Shown here: positions 7,272 through 12,968 of the stretch, piece by piece
Layout of the letters: each line of letters opens with the position of its first letter
How positions within the stretch are numbered: position 1 is the stretch's first letter
Assembly: GCA_017882405.1 (NCBI GenBank)
Contig: JADGPO010000070.1
Span: 1 to 17,447 of the forward strand
Source: Solirubrobacteraceae bacterium
Lineage (GTDB): Bacteria; Actinomycetota; Thermoleophilia; Solirubrobacterales; Solirubrobacteraceae
Direction: 5' to 3'
Length of the DNA stretch: 17,447 nt
Made by a program: the position numbers and the translations under genes
The notes under the pieces: model-generated
Databases searched by the model: none
What the model was told of the DNA's origin: nothing
What the model saw: the letters and a program-made list of their open reading frames with translations, nothing else

Positions 7272-8162
7272 TCAGAGCGCCACGGTGAGCGCCTCGGCGG
7301 GCGTCTCGGGGAACAGCTCGGGGTGCAGGATGTGCGCCAGCAGCTCCAGCCCGTCGACGATCCGCGGTCCGGGGCGGGAGAAGTAGGCGGCGGCGTCCAC
7401 GGCGACCACCTCGCCGGCGCCGAGCGCCGCCAGCTCGTCGACGTGCATCTCGGCTTCGCGATGGGCGATCTGGGCGTCGTAGCCGCAGGGCATCACCACC
7501 ACCACGTCCGGCTGGACGGCGGCCACCTCCTCCCACGAGTGCTCCTCGGAGCTCTCGCCGGCAAAGCCGAGCATGTCGTCTCCACCGGCGAAGCTGATCA
7601 GCTGCGGAGTCCAGTGACCGGCGGCGAACGGCGGGTCCAGCCACTCCAGCGCCACCACGCGGGGCCGGCGCACATCGCGGGTGGCCACGCGAACCCGGTC
7701 GATCCGGGCGGCGGCCTCCTGGATGAGCTCCACCGCGGCGTCCTTGCGATTCGTCGCCTGGGCGAGCGTGCGGGCATCGCCGAGCACCTCGCCGACGGTG
7801 TGCGGATCGAGCGAGACGACCATCGGCTGGGTGTCGATCTCGTCGGCGATCGCGCGCACGTCGTCATAGGAGACGGCGCACACGGAGCACAGCGCCTGGG
7901 TGACGATCAGGTCGGGCTCCAGCTTGTGCAGGGTCTCGGCGTCAAGCTCGTAGATCGACTGACCGGCCAGCGTGCGCTCCTTGACGGCGGCATCGATCTC
8001 GGCCGAGCTGAGCCCCGCCGGCAGGACGTCACGCGTCACCTTGGGCAACCTCGCGGCGTCGTGGGGGTAGTCGCACTCGTGGGTGACCGCGACCAGTTCG
8101 GGGCCGAGTCCGAGCGCGTAGAGCATCTCGGTGGCCGAGGGGACGAGGCTGACGATCCGCAT
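7272..8162 (-). CDS. BtuF-like cobalamin-binding protein, no signal peptide
   Basis: A 296-residue protein of the periplasmic-binding fold used for vitamin B12 and siderophore uptake (COG0614 type). The N-terminal lobe begins at once with RIVSLVPSATEMLYALGLG and HECDYPHDA, typical of the corrinoid-binding subgroup. LEPDLIVTQALCSVCAVSYD, EWLDPPFAAGHWTPQLISFA and VQPDVVVVMPCGYD follow, with a helix-linked C-terminal lobe ending near HPELFPETP. No signal peptide or lipobox precedes the fold, and no permease or ATPase gene adjoins it, so a cytoplasmic corrinoid-binding role is as likely as transport. It converges with the rhomboid gene (63 bp, no terminator seen). GAGG close upstream of the ATG, and a TAGCCT box at 8177-8172, support the start. 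Confidence 0.8.
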   Translation of the reverse strand: MRIVSLVPSATEMLYALGLGPELVAVTHECDYPHDAARLPKVTRDVLPAGLSSAEIDAAVKERTLAGQSIYELDAETLHKLEPDLIVTQALCSVCAVSYDDVRAIADEIDTQPMVVSLDPHTVGEVLGDARTLAQATNRKDAAVELIQEAAARIDRVRVATRDVRRPRVVALEWLDPPFAAGHWTPQLISFAGGDDMLGFAGESSEEHSWEEVAAVQPDVVVVMPCGYDAQIAHREAEMHVDELAALGAGEVVAVDAAAYFSRPGPRIVDGLELLAHILHPELFPETPAEALTVAL

Positions 8163-8171
8163 GTCCTCACA

Positions 8172-8177
8172 AGGCTA
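8172..8177 (-). promoter_or_regulatory. -10 box (TAGCCT) for the BtuF-like gene
   Basis: On the minus strand TAGCCT lies 9 nt before the ATG at 8162, predicting a leader of about 3 nt. The inverted AGAA-N4-TTCT (8177-8188) abuts it. No B12-box or cobalamin riboswitch core was found upstream. Confidence 0.4.
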
Positions 8178-8191
8178 GAACGCATTCTCTG

Positions 8192-8270
8192 TCAGAGCGT
8201 CGCCTCGATCGCGACCGGTTCCTGCCCGCCGCTCCGCAGCCCCGCCTCGAGCGCCTGCTCGCCGGGATGT
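8192..8270 (-). pseudogene. Orphan C-terminal coding tail of an unidentified gene
   Basis: The minus-strand frame ending at TGA 8192-8194 shows coding-like composition for about 25 codons: 23 of 25 third positions are G or C and the second position is lowest in GC. The peptide end reads EQALEAGLRSGGQEPVAIEA then TL. Upstream (beyond about 8270) the frame turns into clear antisense of the dehydratase gene on the other strand, so the 5' part is missing. This may be the remains of a gene that once preceded the BtuF-like gene. The family is not recognised, and the stretch is short enough for chance. Confidence 0.35.
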
Positions 8271-8325
8271 CGAAGTTTGCGTCGCCGGTCCGCGTGGCAA
8301 GTTGTGAAGTGGCTGACAAAGCAAA

Positions 8326-8330
8326 AGGAG
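8326..8330 (+). promoter_or_regulatory. Strong Shine-Dalgarno AGGAG
   Basis: AGGAG within AAAAGGAGACGAGATG is 5 nt from ATG 8336 and fixes this start over the in-frame ATG 8267. It is one of few strong ribosome sites in the window. Confidence 0.75.
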
Positions 8331-8335
8331 ACGAG

Positions 8336-8614
8336 ATGGCCGAAGTGCTCAACGAGGATGAGATCGGAGCCAGGCTGCGGCGCCTGCCGTGGGAGCTGGA
8401 GGGCGACGAGATCGTCCGCGAGTGGCGCTTCGAGGACTTCAGCGAGGCGATCGAGTTCGTGAACCGCGTGGCCGAGGTGGCCGACGACGCCAATCACCAC
8501 CCGGACATCCTGGTCCACGGCTGGAACAAGGTGAAGCTCACGCTGACCAACCATTCCGCCGGCGGATTGACCGAGGTCGACTTCGCGATGGCGGGTCGCT
8601 TCGACGCGATCTGA
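8336..8614 (+). CDS. Pterin-4a-carbinolamine dehydratase (PCD/DCoH family)
   Basis: A 92-residue protein, normal length for the family. It dehydrates 4a-hydroxytetrahydropterin, recycling the cofactor of aromatic amino acid hydroxylases; in bacteria it can also serve other pterin pathways. The family signature is clear: LPWELEGDEIVREWRFEDF in the N-terminal half, then AEVADDANHHPDILVHGWNK with the His-His-Pro active-site block, followed by VKLTLTNHSAGGLTEVDFAM. The start is set by the AGGAG site. It stands alone between a divergent BtuF-like gene and the CorC-type gene. No aromatic hydroxylase is in the window, so its partner is unknown. Confidence 0.93.
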   Translation: MAEVLNEDEIGARLRRLPWELEGDEIVREWRFEDFSEAIEFVNRVAEVADDANHHPDILVHGWNKVKLTLTNHSAGGLTEVDFAMAGRFDAI

Positions 8615-8667
8615 GGCGGGGCCGGTTTCTCATCGGGGGCGGCTGCTACCGTTGGCCGCGTCGCTGA

Positions 8668-8748
8668 ATGAACGACGACGACCCTTCTCGAAGTAGCAGC
8701 GCGGCCGCGGGCCGCACGCCCAGTCGGCTGAAACGCCGCGTACTGTGA
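8668..8748 (+). CDS. Possible 26-residue leader ORF overlapping the CorC-type start
   Basis: ATG 8668 opens a 27-codon frame whose TGA (8746-8748) overlaps the GTG (8745-8747) of the next gene as GTGA. The peptide begins MNDDDPSRSSS and ends SRLKRRVL. No good Shine-Dalgarno site precedes it; a TACCGT box at 8646-8651 would put the transcript start about 10 nt upstream. Its value is that the large gene also lacks a ribosome site, so termination-reinitiation would explain its translation. It may equally be a chance frame. Confidence 0.35.
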   Translation: MNDDDPSRSSSAAAGRTPSRLKRRVL

Positions 8749-10058
8749 AGGTGCTGTTCATCCTCCTGACCGGGGTGCTGATCCTGGTCAACGCGTTCTT
8801 CGTCATCGCCGAGTACTCGCTGGTGCGCTCGCGCCGAGCGCGGCTGGAGGAGATGGCCGAGAACGGGCGCCGCGGCGCCCGTCTGGCGCTCGTCGAGATA
8901 GACGAGATAGGCGACTACATCGCCGCCTGCCAGGTGGGGATTACGATGGCCTCGATCGGCATCGGGGCGCTCGGGGAGCCGGCGATCGCGCACCTGATAG
9001 AGCCGGTCCTGGGTGGGCCACTCGGCCACTCGGCGGCCGTCGCCATCTCCGTGATCATCGCCTACCTGCTGATCACCATCGCCCAGAGCATCGTCGGCGA
9101 GATCGCCCCCAAGCTGTACACGATCCAGCACGCGGAGGACCTGGCGCGTCTGGTCTCCCGGCCCCTGCGTTTCAGCCGGATGCTGTTCGCCCCGTTCATC
9201 GTGGTGCTCAACTCGGCCTCCAACGCGCTGCTGCGGGCCACCGGCACCGATCCCGACGCCGAGCCCGAGGGCGGCACGCCGGACGAGATCAAGCGGGTGA
9301 TCGCCGACTCGCGCAGCGGCGGCAGCCTCGACGTCGGCGAGGCCAACATGCTGACCGGCGTCTTTCACCTGCACGAGCAGGAGGCCCGCCAGGTGATGAC
9401 GCCGATTCCCGCGGTCGTGACCGTTGATCTCTCCGAGACCGTCAGGGACGCTCTGCAGCGGTGCGTGGATACCGGGCACTCCCGGCTCGTCGTCACCGAG
9501 GACGACAACCAGGATCGCGTCAAGGGCATCGTGCACGTCAACCAGTTGGTCAAGCTGATGATGTCCGAGGGCTACGAGGCTCACTTCGCCTCGCTCGTGC
9601 TTGCGGCGCCGATCGTGCCCGAGACCAAGCCACTGGACGACCTGCTCGCCGACCTGCAGCGCGAGCGCACCGAGATGGCGATCGTGATCGACGAGTACGG
9701 GCGCACCACCGGCATCGTGACCACCGAGGACATCATCGAGGAGGTCGGGGGCGAGATCGATGACGAGACCGACCCGGCCGGCGGGGCGGTACGCCGGCTG
9801 GCCAACGGCGATTGGTTCGTGCGCGGGCACGTGGCGATCACCGACCTGGAGGACTACGGCCTGCACCTTGCGGTCGACACCGATGCCTACAACTCGGTGG
9901 GCGGCTTCGTGTTCGCCGAGCTCGGGCGGCTGCCCAAGCGCGGCGACCAGGTGACGGCCGACGGCTACTCGATCCGGGTGGAGTCCGTGCGCGAGAACCG
10001 GATCGAGGCCGTGCGGATCCGGCGCCTCAAGGCGCCTGCGGAGACCGCCCGGGCCTAG
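8745..10058 (+). CDS. CNNM/CorC-type membrane protein (DUF21, CBS pair, CorC_HlyC)
   Basis: 437 residues in the usual order. A DUF21 membrane domain spans about 1-165, with TM helices near 3-22, 60-80, 97-115 and 143-160, the family block VNAFFVIAEYSLVRSRRARL at 15-34, and VGEIAPK near 118. A CBS-domain pair follows from VMTP (about 218) to about 340, including DEYGRTTGIVTTEDIIEEVG. A C-terminal CorC_HlyC (transporter-associated) domain ends near 430. The family is linked to Mg/Co efflux or metal homeostasis, with nucleotide binding at the CBS pair; the older 'hemolysin' name has weak support. The GTG at 8745 has no Shine-Dalgarno sequence; GTG 8751 is an alternative. A T5 run follows the stop, then the Crp-like palindrome. 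Confidence 0.9.
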   Translation: MKVLFILLTGVLILVNAFFVIAEYSLVRSRRARLEEMAENGRRGARLALVEIDEIGDYIAACQVGITMASIGIGALGEPAIAHLIEPVLGGPLGHSAAVAISVIIAYLLITIAQSIVGEIAPKLYTIQHAEDLARLVSRPLRFSRMLFAPFIVVLNSASNALLRATGTDPDAEPEGGTPDEIKRVIADSRSGGSLDVGEANMLTGVFHLHEQEARQVMTPIPAVVTVDLSETVRDALQRCVDTGHSRLVVTEDDNQDRVKGIVHVNQLVKLMMSEGYEAHFASLVLAAPIVPETKPLDDLLADLQRERTEMAIVIDEYGRTTGIVTTEDIIEEVGGEIDDETDPAGGAVRRLANGDWFVRGHVAITDLEDYGLHLAVDTDAYNSVGGFVFAELGRLPKRGDQVTADGYSIRVESVRENRIEAVRIRRLKAPAETARA

Positions 10059-10065
10059 TTTTTGC

Positions 10066-10083
10066 GTGTGACCGCGGTCACAC
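10066..10083. promoter_or_regulatory. Perfect 18-bp palindrome matching Crp/GlxR operator
   Basis: GTGTGACCGCGGTCACAC is a perfect palindrome whose core TGTGA-N6-TCACA (10067-10082) is the consensus of Crp-family regulators, including the actinobacterial Crp and GlxR proteins. It lies 7 bp after the CorC-type stop. An AT-rich box (TACATT, 10111-10116) downstream could be a -10 element, placing the operator centre roughly 45-50 bp before the start, near an activator position. A simple hairpin role is possible, but on the + strand no T tract follows. Confidence 0.55.
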
Positions 10084-10523
10084 CGCATGGCGCGAACTCG
10101 CAGCATTTGTTACATTTACTCCATCGGGCCGGCCGGAGAAGCATCCGGCGGTTGAGAGGAGAGATGAAGCCGGCCCTCACGGGCCGGCTTCGCCATTTCA
10201 GGGGCACGACGCGACGAGCGGCTGGAGATGGTGGAGGAGGCGATCGAGGTAGCACGCGCGCTCTCGCGCGGCGGATCGGGCAACAGATCGATCGCGGGGT
10301 CGGGCGAGCACAGAGCTGGCGCGGTCACGGGCGGCACACCCCCGGTCACCGGTTGCCAATCCCCCTGGCGCCGCGAACTCGGCTCGGGCTGGACCGTCGT
10401 CCCGCGCTCTGTGCCGAACCCCGGTGCATCGACGAGGCTCGGGGAGATCCATCCACCCCCTGAATGCTCGGCACCGAACCCCGCGGGGCGCGGACGGGTT
10501 CGTCCGGTTCGGTGGGCCAAGAA
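10084..10523. other. Gene-poor structured interval, possible non-coding transcript
   Basis: No convincing gene is seen in this stretch. After the Crp-like palindrome come the AT-rich TTTGTTACATTTACT (10106-10120), the hairpin GCCGGA/TCCGGC around GAAGCA (about 10132-10149), the purine-rich GAGAGGAGAG abutting an ATG (10164), a strong hairpin at 10166-10191, and the inverted pair CACCGAACC (10472-10480)/GGTTCGGTG (10506-10514). The ATG 10164 frame runs 99 codons but is Arg-rich and unlike real genes here, and its ribosome site is too close. A short frame around 10215-10290 (RRDERLEMVEEAIEVARAL) looks helical and could be a gene fragment. A regulated small RNA or long leader is one reading. Confidence 0.35.
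10166..10191 (+). terminator. 11-bp hairpin, possible terminator
   Basis: GAAGCCGGCCC and GGGCCGGCTTC are perfect inverted repeats around TCAC. Only a short T3 follows (GCCATTTC), so termination would be weak or Rho-assisted. It could end a transcript begun near 10120. Confidence 0.4.
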
Positions 10524-10554
10524 GAAACCGGCCCGCTGGGGACGGGCCGGTTTC
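10524..10554. terminator. 12-bp hairpin, possible bidirectional terminator
   Basis: GAAACCGGCCCG and CGGGCCGGTTTC pair perfectly around CTGGGGA. On the minus strand it runs into TTTCTTCTT, on the plus strand into TTTCGTGCTTCT. The stem sequence closely resembles the hairpin at 10166-10191. Confidence 0.5.
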
Positions 10555-10579
10555 GTGCTTCTGGGGAGGAGGTGCTGCT

Positions 10580-10675
10580 ATGAGGTACGTCGCGACAGGA
10601 ATATTGGGGCTCCGACCTGAAGGTCAGATTAAAAAACGGACTGTCTGCGATAAGTCCGCCGCGGCTCAGTCGTAG
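10580..10675 (+). CDS. Possible 31-residue small protein
   Basis: ATG 10580 is preceded by GGAGGAGG ending 7-8 nt upstream, one of the strongest ribosome sites in the window. The peptide starts MRYVATGILGLRPEGQ, continues with a basic IKKR, and has one Cys. No family is recognised. Against it, the 3' half overlaps the intrinsic terminator of the opposite-strand dehydrogenase gene and the stop lies 10 bp inside that gene, so the frame may be chance. Confidence 0.25.
   Translation: MRYVATGILGLRPEGQIKKRTVCDKSAAAQS
10629..10658 (-). terminator. Intrinsic terminator of the hydroxyacyl-CoA dehydrogenase gene
   Basis: On the minus strand CGGACT and AGTCCG pair around a 10-nt loop and are followed directly by TTTTTTAAT. 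It starts 8 bp after the stop codon of the gene ending at 10666, a textbook Rho-independent arrangement. Confidence 0.8.
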
Positions 10676-11466
10676 GTGTAGAAGCCCCGACGGGACTTGC
10701 GGCCCAGCGCGCCGCTCTGGACCAGCTCGATCAGCCGCGCAGGCACGTCGGCGCCGATCTCCTCGCCGATCGCCTGGCAGACATCGAGCCCGACGAAGTC
10801 AAGCAGCGCGAGCGGGCCCGTCGGCATCCCCGCGCCGAGCGCCATGCAGCGGTCTATGTCGGCGGGCTCCATGTTGCTCTCCACCATCAGATCCACCGCG
10901 GAGAACAAATAGGGGAACAGCAGCCGGTTGACGACGAAGCCTGGAGTGTCCGGCACCTCGACCGGTGTCTTGCCGAGCATCTCGCACAGCGCGCGGGTGC
11001 GCTGGCGGACATCGTCGCGCGTCTCGGGCCCGTAGGCGAGCTCGATCAGCTCCATCCGAGGCACCGGGTTGAACACGTGCAGCCCGACGAACCGGTCGGG
11101 GTGGCCGCTCGCCTGCGCCAGCTCCGCGATCGACAGCGACGAGGTCGTCGTGGCCAGGATCTCGTCGGGGCCGGTGTAGGAGGCCAGCTCGGCCAGCAGA
11201 GCGCCCTTGTGCTCGGGATCCTCGACGACCGCCTCGACCAGGAACGTCGCCTCCGACAGCGCCTCCAGATCCCAGACCACGTGGACGCGGTCGGCACAGC
11301 CGTTGAGCGCGGGAACCTTGTCGCAGTGCTTGGCCACGGCGGCCCGTACGCGTTCGGCCGAGGCATGGGAGCGGGCCCACAGCAGGACATCTCCATGGGC
11401 GGCGGCGAGGGAGGCCAGTCCGGCGGCGATCGTGCCGGAGCCGGCGATGGCAAGCTTTTCTTGCAA
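10666..11466 (-). CDS. 3-hydroxyacyl-CoA (3-hydroxybutyryl-CoA) dehydrogenase
   Basis: A 266-residue NAD-dependent dehydrogenase that interconverts 3-hydroxyacyl-CoA and 3-oxoacyl-CoA in fatty acid or butanoate metabolism. The nucleotide loop GSGTIAAG is at 9-16. Catalytic residues are all visible: Ser in TTSSLSI (about 110), His130 in GLHVFNPVPRMELIE with Glu142, and Asn180 in PGFVVNRLL. The C-terminal helical domain includes GMPTGPLALLDFVGLDVC and ends GRKSRRGFYTYD, as in the family. The start is a TTG, supported by AGGAG (11476-11472) 5 nt upstream and by the Rossmann strand beginning immediately. Its own intrinsic terminator follows. Upstream is the terminator of the SDR relic, so it is a separate transcription unit; TACTCT (11529-11524) is a possible -10 box. 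Confidence 0.92.
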   Translation of the reverse strand: MQEKLAIAGSGTIAAGLASLAAAHGDVLLWARSHASAERVRAAVAKHCDKVPALNGCADRVHVVWDLEALSEATFLVEAVVEDPEHKGALLAELASYTGPDEILATTTSSLSIAELAQASGHPDRFVGLHVFNPVPRMELIELAYGPETRDDVRQRTRALCEMLGKTPVEVPDTPGFVVNRLLFPYLFSAVDLMVESNMEPADIDRCMALGAGMPTGPLALLDFVGLDVCQAIGEEIGADVPARLIELVQSGALGRKSRRGFYTYD

Positions 11467-11543
11467 GGGATCTCCTGGGTCGAGGGGCGCGCCGGACCCA
11501 CCTGTAGCCCGGTTCCGGCACTAGAGTACGGGACCGTGGACAG

Positions 11544-11569
11544 TAAAACGTCGCCAGGCCCGGCGACGT
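11544..11569 (-). terminator. Intrinsic terminator after the SDR relic
   Basis: On the minus strand ACGTCGCC and GGCGACGT pair around GGGCCT and run into TTTTACTG. The hairpin begins at the last base of the SDR-relic stop codon, so it should end the xseA-xseB-enolase transcript. Confidence 0.7.
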
Positions 11570-11671
11570 CAGCTGTCCTGCTCGGTGGGGCGGATCAACA
11601 TCTCGTTGACCGACATCCCTCGCTGAAGTGACCAGCGCGACCGTTCCCTTCAGCTCATCGCCGGTGCTCAT
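11569..11671 (-). pseudogene. Short-chain dehydrogenase gene reduced to its two ends
   Basis: ATG 11671 overlaps the enolase-family stop (ATGA) and is preceded by GAGG. It opens MSTGDELKGTVALVTSA, matching the start of a classical SDR up to the first Rossmann strand (GKVALVTGAS). Within about 20 codons, in another frame, the DNA reads MSVNEMLIRPTEQDS and stop (TGA 11571-11569), which matches the typical SDR C-terminus (SVNEIxIRPTxQ). About 200 residues between, including the glycine motif end and the YxxxK site, are missing. The start, translational coupling, stop and terminator all survive, which points to one internal deletion in a formerly functional last gene of the operon. Family assignment rests on these two short ends only. 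Confidence 0.65.
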
Positions 11672-12744
11672 GTCGCCTCTGTACCCGCTGATCCCCAGCG
11701 AAACCCGATCTCTTCGGCCGCCGCCGGCAGCGGGCTCTGGGGCAGGCCCGGCCGTGGCTCTGACTTGTTGAAGCCGACCGGAGCGAGGTCGTTGGGGGTG
11801 TCGGCGTGAAACAGCGAGGCCAGGTACTGCGCCTGCCCGCGGCCCGGTCCCAGCTCGAACTGGCCGCCCCCGTAGGCCCCGATGCCGTGCTCGGCGCAGT
11901 AGTCGTAGGCGGCGCAGAGCCTGGATAGCCCGCCGATGCGCGACGGCTTGAGGTTGACCATCCGGGGCGCGAAGGGCAGCGCCTCGATGTCGGCGATCGA
12001 GTGGATCGGGGCGTCCCAGGTGATCCGGTCGTGGACCGGGGCCAGCTCGGCAGCGGTCGATTCGGTGACCACGTCAGGGTCCTCCAGCCAGGCGTCGGGG
12101 AACGCCGCGATCACCCGCCGGTAGAGCACCGGGTCGGGTTGCACGTCGACCGCCGTCCCCTTGTAGAGCGCCTTGAAGTCGATCGAGTCCACGGCCCCGG
12201 TCCGCACGAGCCCGTCGATCAGCTCGGCCGTCCAGGAGTTGGTCGCGTCCAGCTTGAACCGCAATGCCGGATAGCTCGCCAGACGGCTGCGCAGCGGCTC
12301 GAGGCTGGCCGGCTCGCCCAGACGCAGGGAGACCACAAACGTGACCGGTCGCGCCTCGCGCTCCAGGACCGCGTGCAGCGGTTGGCCGGCCTGGCGCAGC
12401 GCCAGGTCGAGCGCTGCCGAGTGAAAGGTCCAGCGCCGGTAAAGGCGCGAGACCTCACCGCGTTCGGGGGCCACCCCGAACAGGTCGAGCGCGTCGATGC
12501 GCTCGCAGAACTCTCCCAATGCATAGTCACCCGCGAGGTCCAGCACCGGGCCGGCCTGCTGCAGCGCGATGTGGTCGGCGGGCTCGTAGACGACATCCTC
12601 CCCGACCCCCTCGAGGCCGTGTCCCTGGAGGTGCACAACCGTCGACAGGCGCTCGAAGCCGCTGGAGATGTTGGCACGCAGTCCCTCCAGGGCGTATCCG
12701 TCGACCCGCAGGGGCAGATCGGCCAACTTGTCGAAGGTGCTCAT
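11668..12744 (-). CDS. Enolase-superfamily protein (mandelate racemase/muconate lactonizing-like)
   Basis: 358 residues. An N-terminal capping domain (about 1-125) includes GLRANISSGFERLSTVVHLQ and EGVGEDVVYEP. A barrel follows with likely active-site positions: Lys164 and Asp166 in LRFKLDATNSW, Glu221 in WLEDPD, Asp244 in ITWDAPIHS and Lys266 in NLKPSRIGGL. These match the superfamily pattern of two acid/base Lys and acidic Mg2+ ligands that abstract a proton alpha to a carboxylate. IDFKALYKG (188-196) is not a feature I recognise from dipeptide epimerases or OSB synthases, so the substrate is unknown. ATG 12744 overlaps the xseB stop (ATGA) and its stop overlaps the SDR relic. A longer upstream open frame exists but is antisense-like sequence within xseA. 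Confidence 0.8.
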   Translation of the reverse strand: MSTFDKLADLPLRVDGYALEGLRANISSGFERLSTVVHLQGHGLEGVGEDVVYEPADHIALQQAGPVLDLAGDYALGEFCERIDALDLFGVAPERGEVSRLYRRWTFHSAALDLALRQAGQPLHAVLEREARPVTFVVSLRLGEPASLEPLRSRLASYPALRFKLDATNSWTAELIDGLVRTGAVDSIDFKALYKGTAVDVQPDPVLYRRVIAAFPDAWLEDPDVVTESTAAELAPVHDRITWDAPIHSIADIEALPFAPRMVNLKPSRIGGLSRLCAAYDYCAEHGIGAYGGGQFELGPGRGQAQYLASLFHADTPNDLAPVGFNKSEPRPGLPQSPLPAAAEEIGFRWGSAGTEAT

Positions 12745-12968
12745 CGGTTGCTCTGCGCCGTCTCCAGGCGGGCTATCAGCTCGTCCAGTCTGAGCTCCTC
12801 CAGCCCCTGGGAGACGGCGTCGAGCTCGGTGGCACAGTACTCGACGAGCTCGCGACCCTCGCGCACCAGCTCGAGCGTCTCCCGCAGGCCGGCATCGCCG
12901 GAGTCCAGGCGGCGGATGATCTCCTCCACCCGCGCCACCGCCGATTCGTAGCTGCGGTCCTCGCTCAT
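12741..12968 (-). CDS. xseB: Exodeoxyribonuclease VII small subunit
   Basis: 75 residues, the usual size. The family pattern is ESAVARVEEIIRRLDSGDAG followed by LRETLELVREGRELVEYCAT, a two-helix coiled hairpin that binds the C-terminal part of XseA in the multi-subunit nuclease. The start overlaps the xseA stop and the end overlaps the enolase-family start, both as ATGA, so all three are translationally coupled. Confidence 0.95.
   Translation of the reverse strand: MSEDRSYESAVARVEEIIRRLDSGDAGLRETLELVREGRELVEYCATELDAVSQGLEELRLDELIARLETAQSNR

Noticed and set aside
8163..8335. Cobalamin riboswitch upstream of the BtuF-like gene
   Set aside because: No B12-box or conserved core is visible, and the predicted leader is only a few nt.
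8267..8335. N-terminal extension of the pterin dehydratase (start at 8267)
   Set aside because: The AGGAG site and normal family length favour ATG 8336.
10164..10463. 99-codon frame beginning at the hairpin
   Set aside because: Arg-rich composition, ribosome-like purines only 2 nt from the ATG, and a hairpin over the start.
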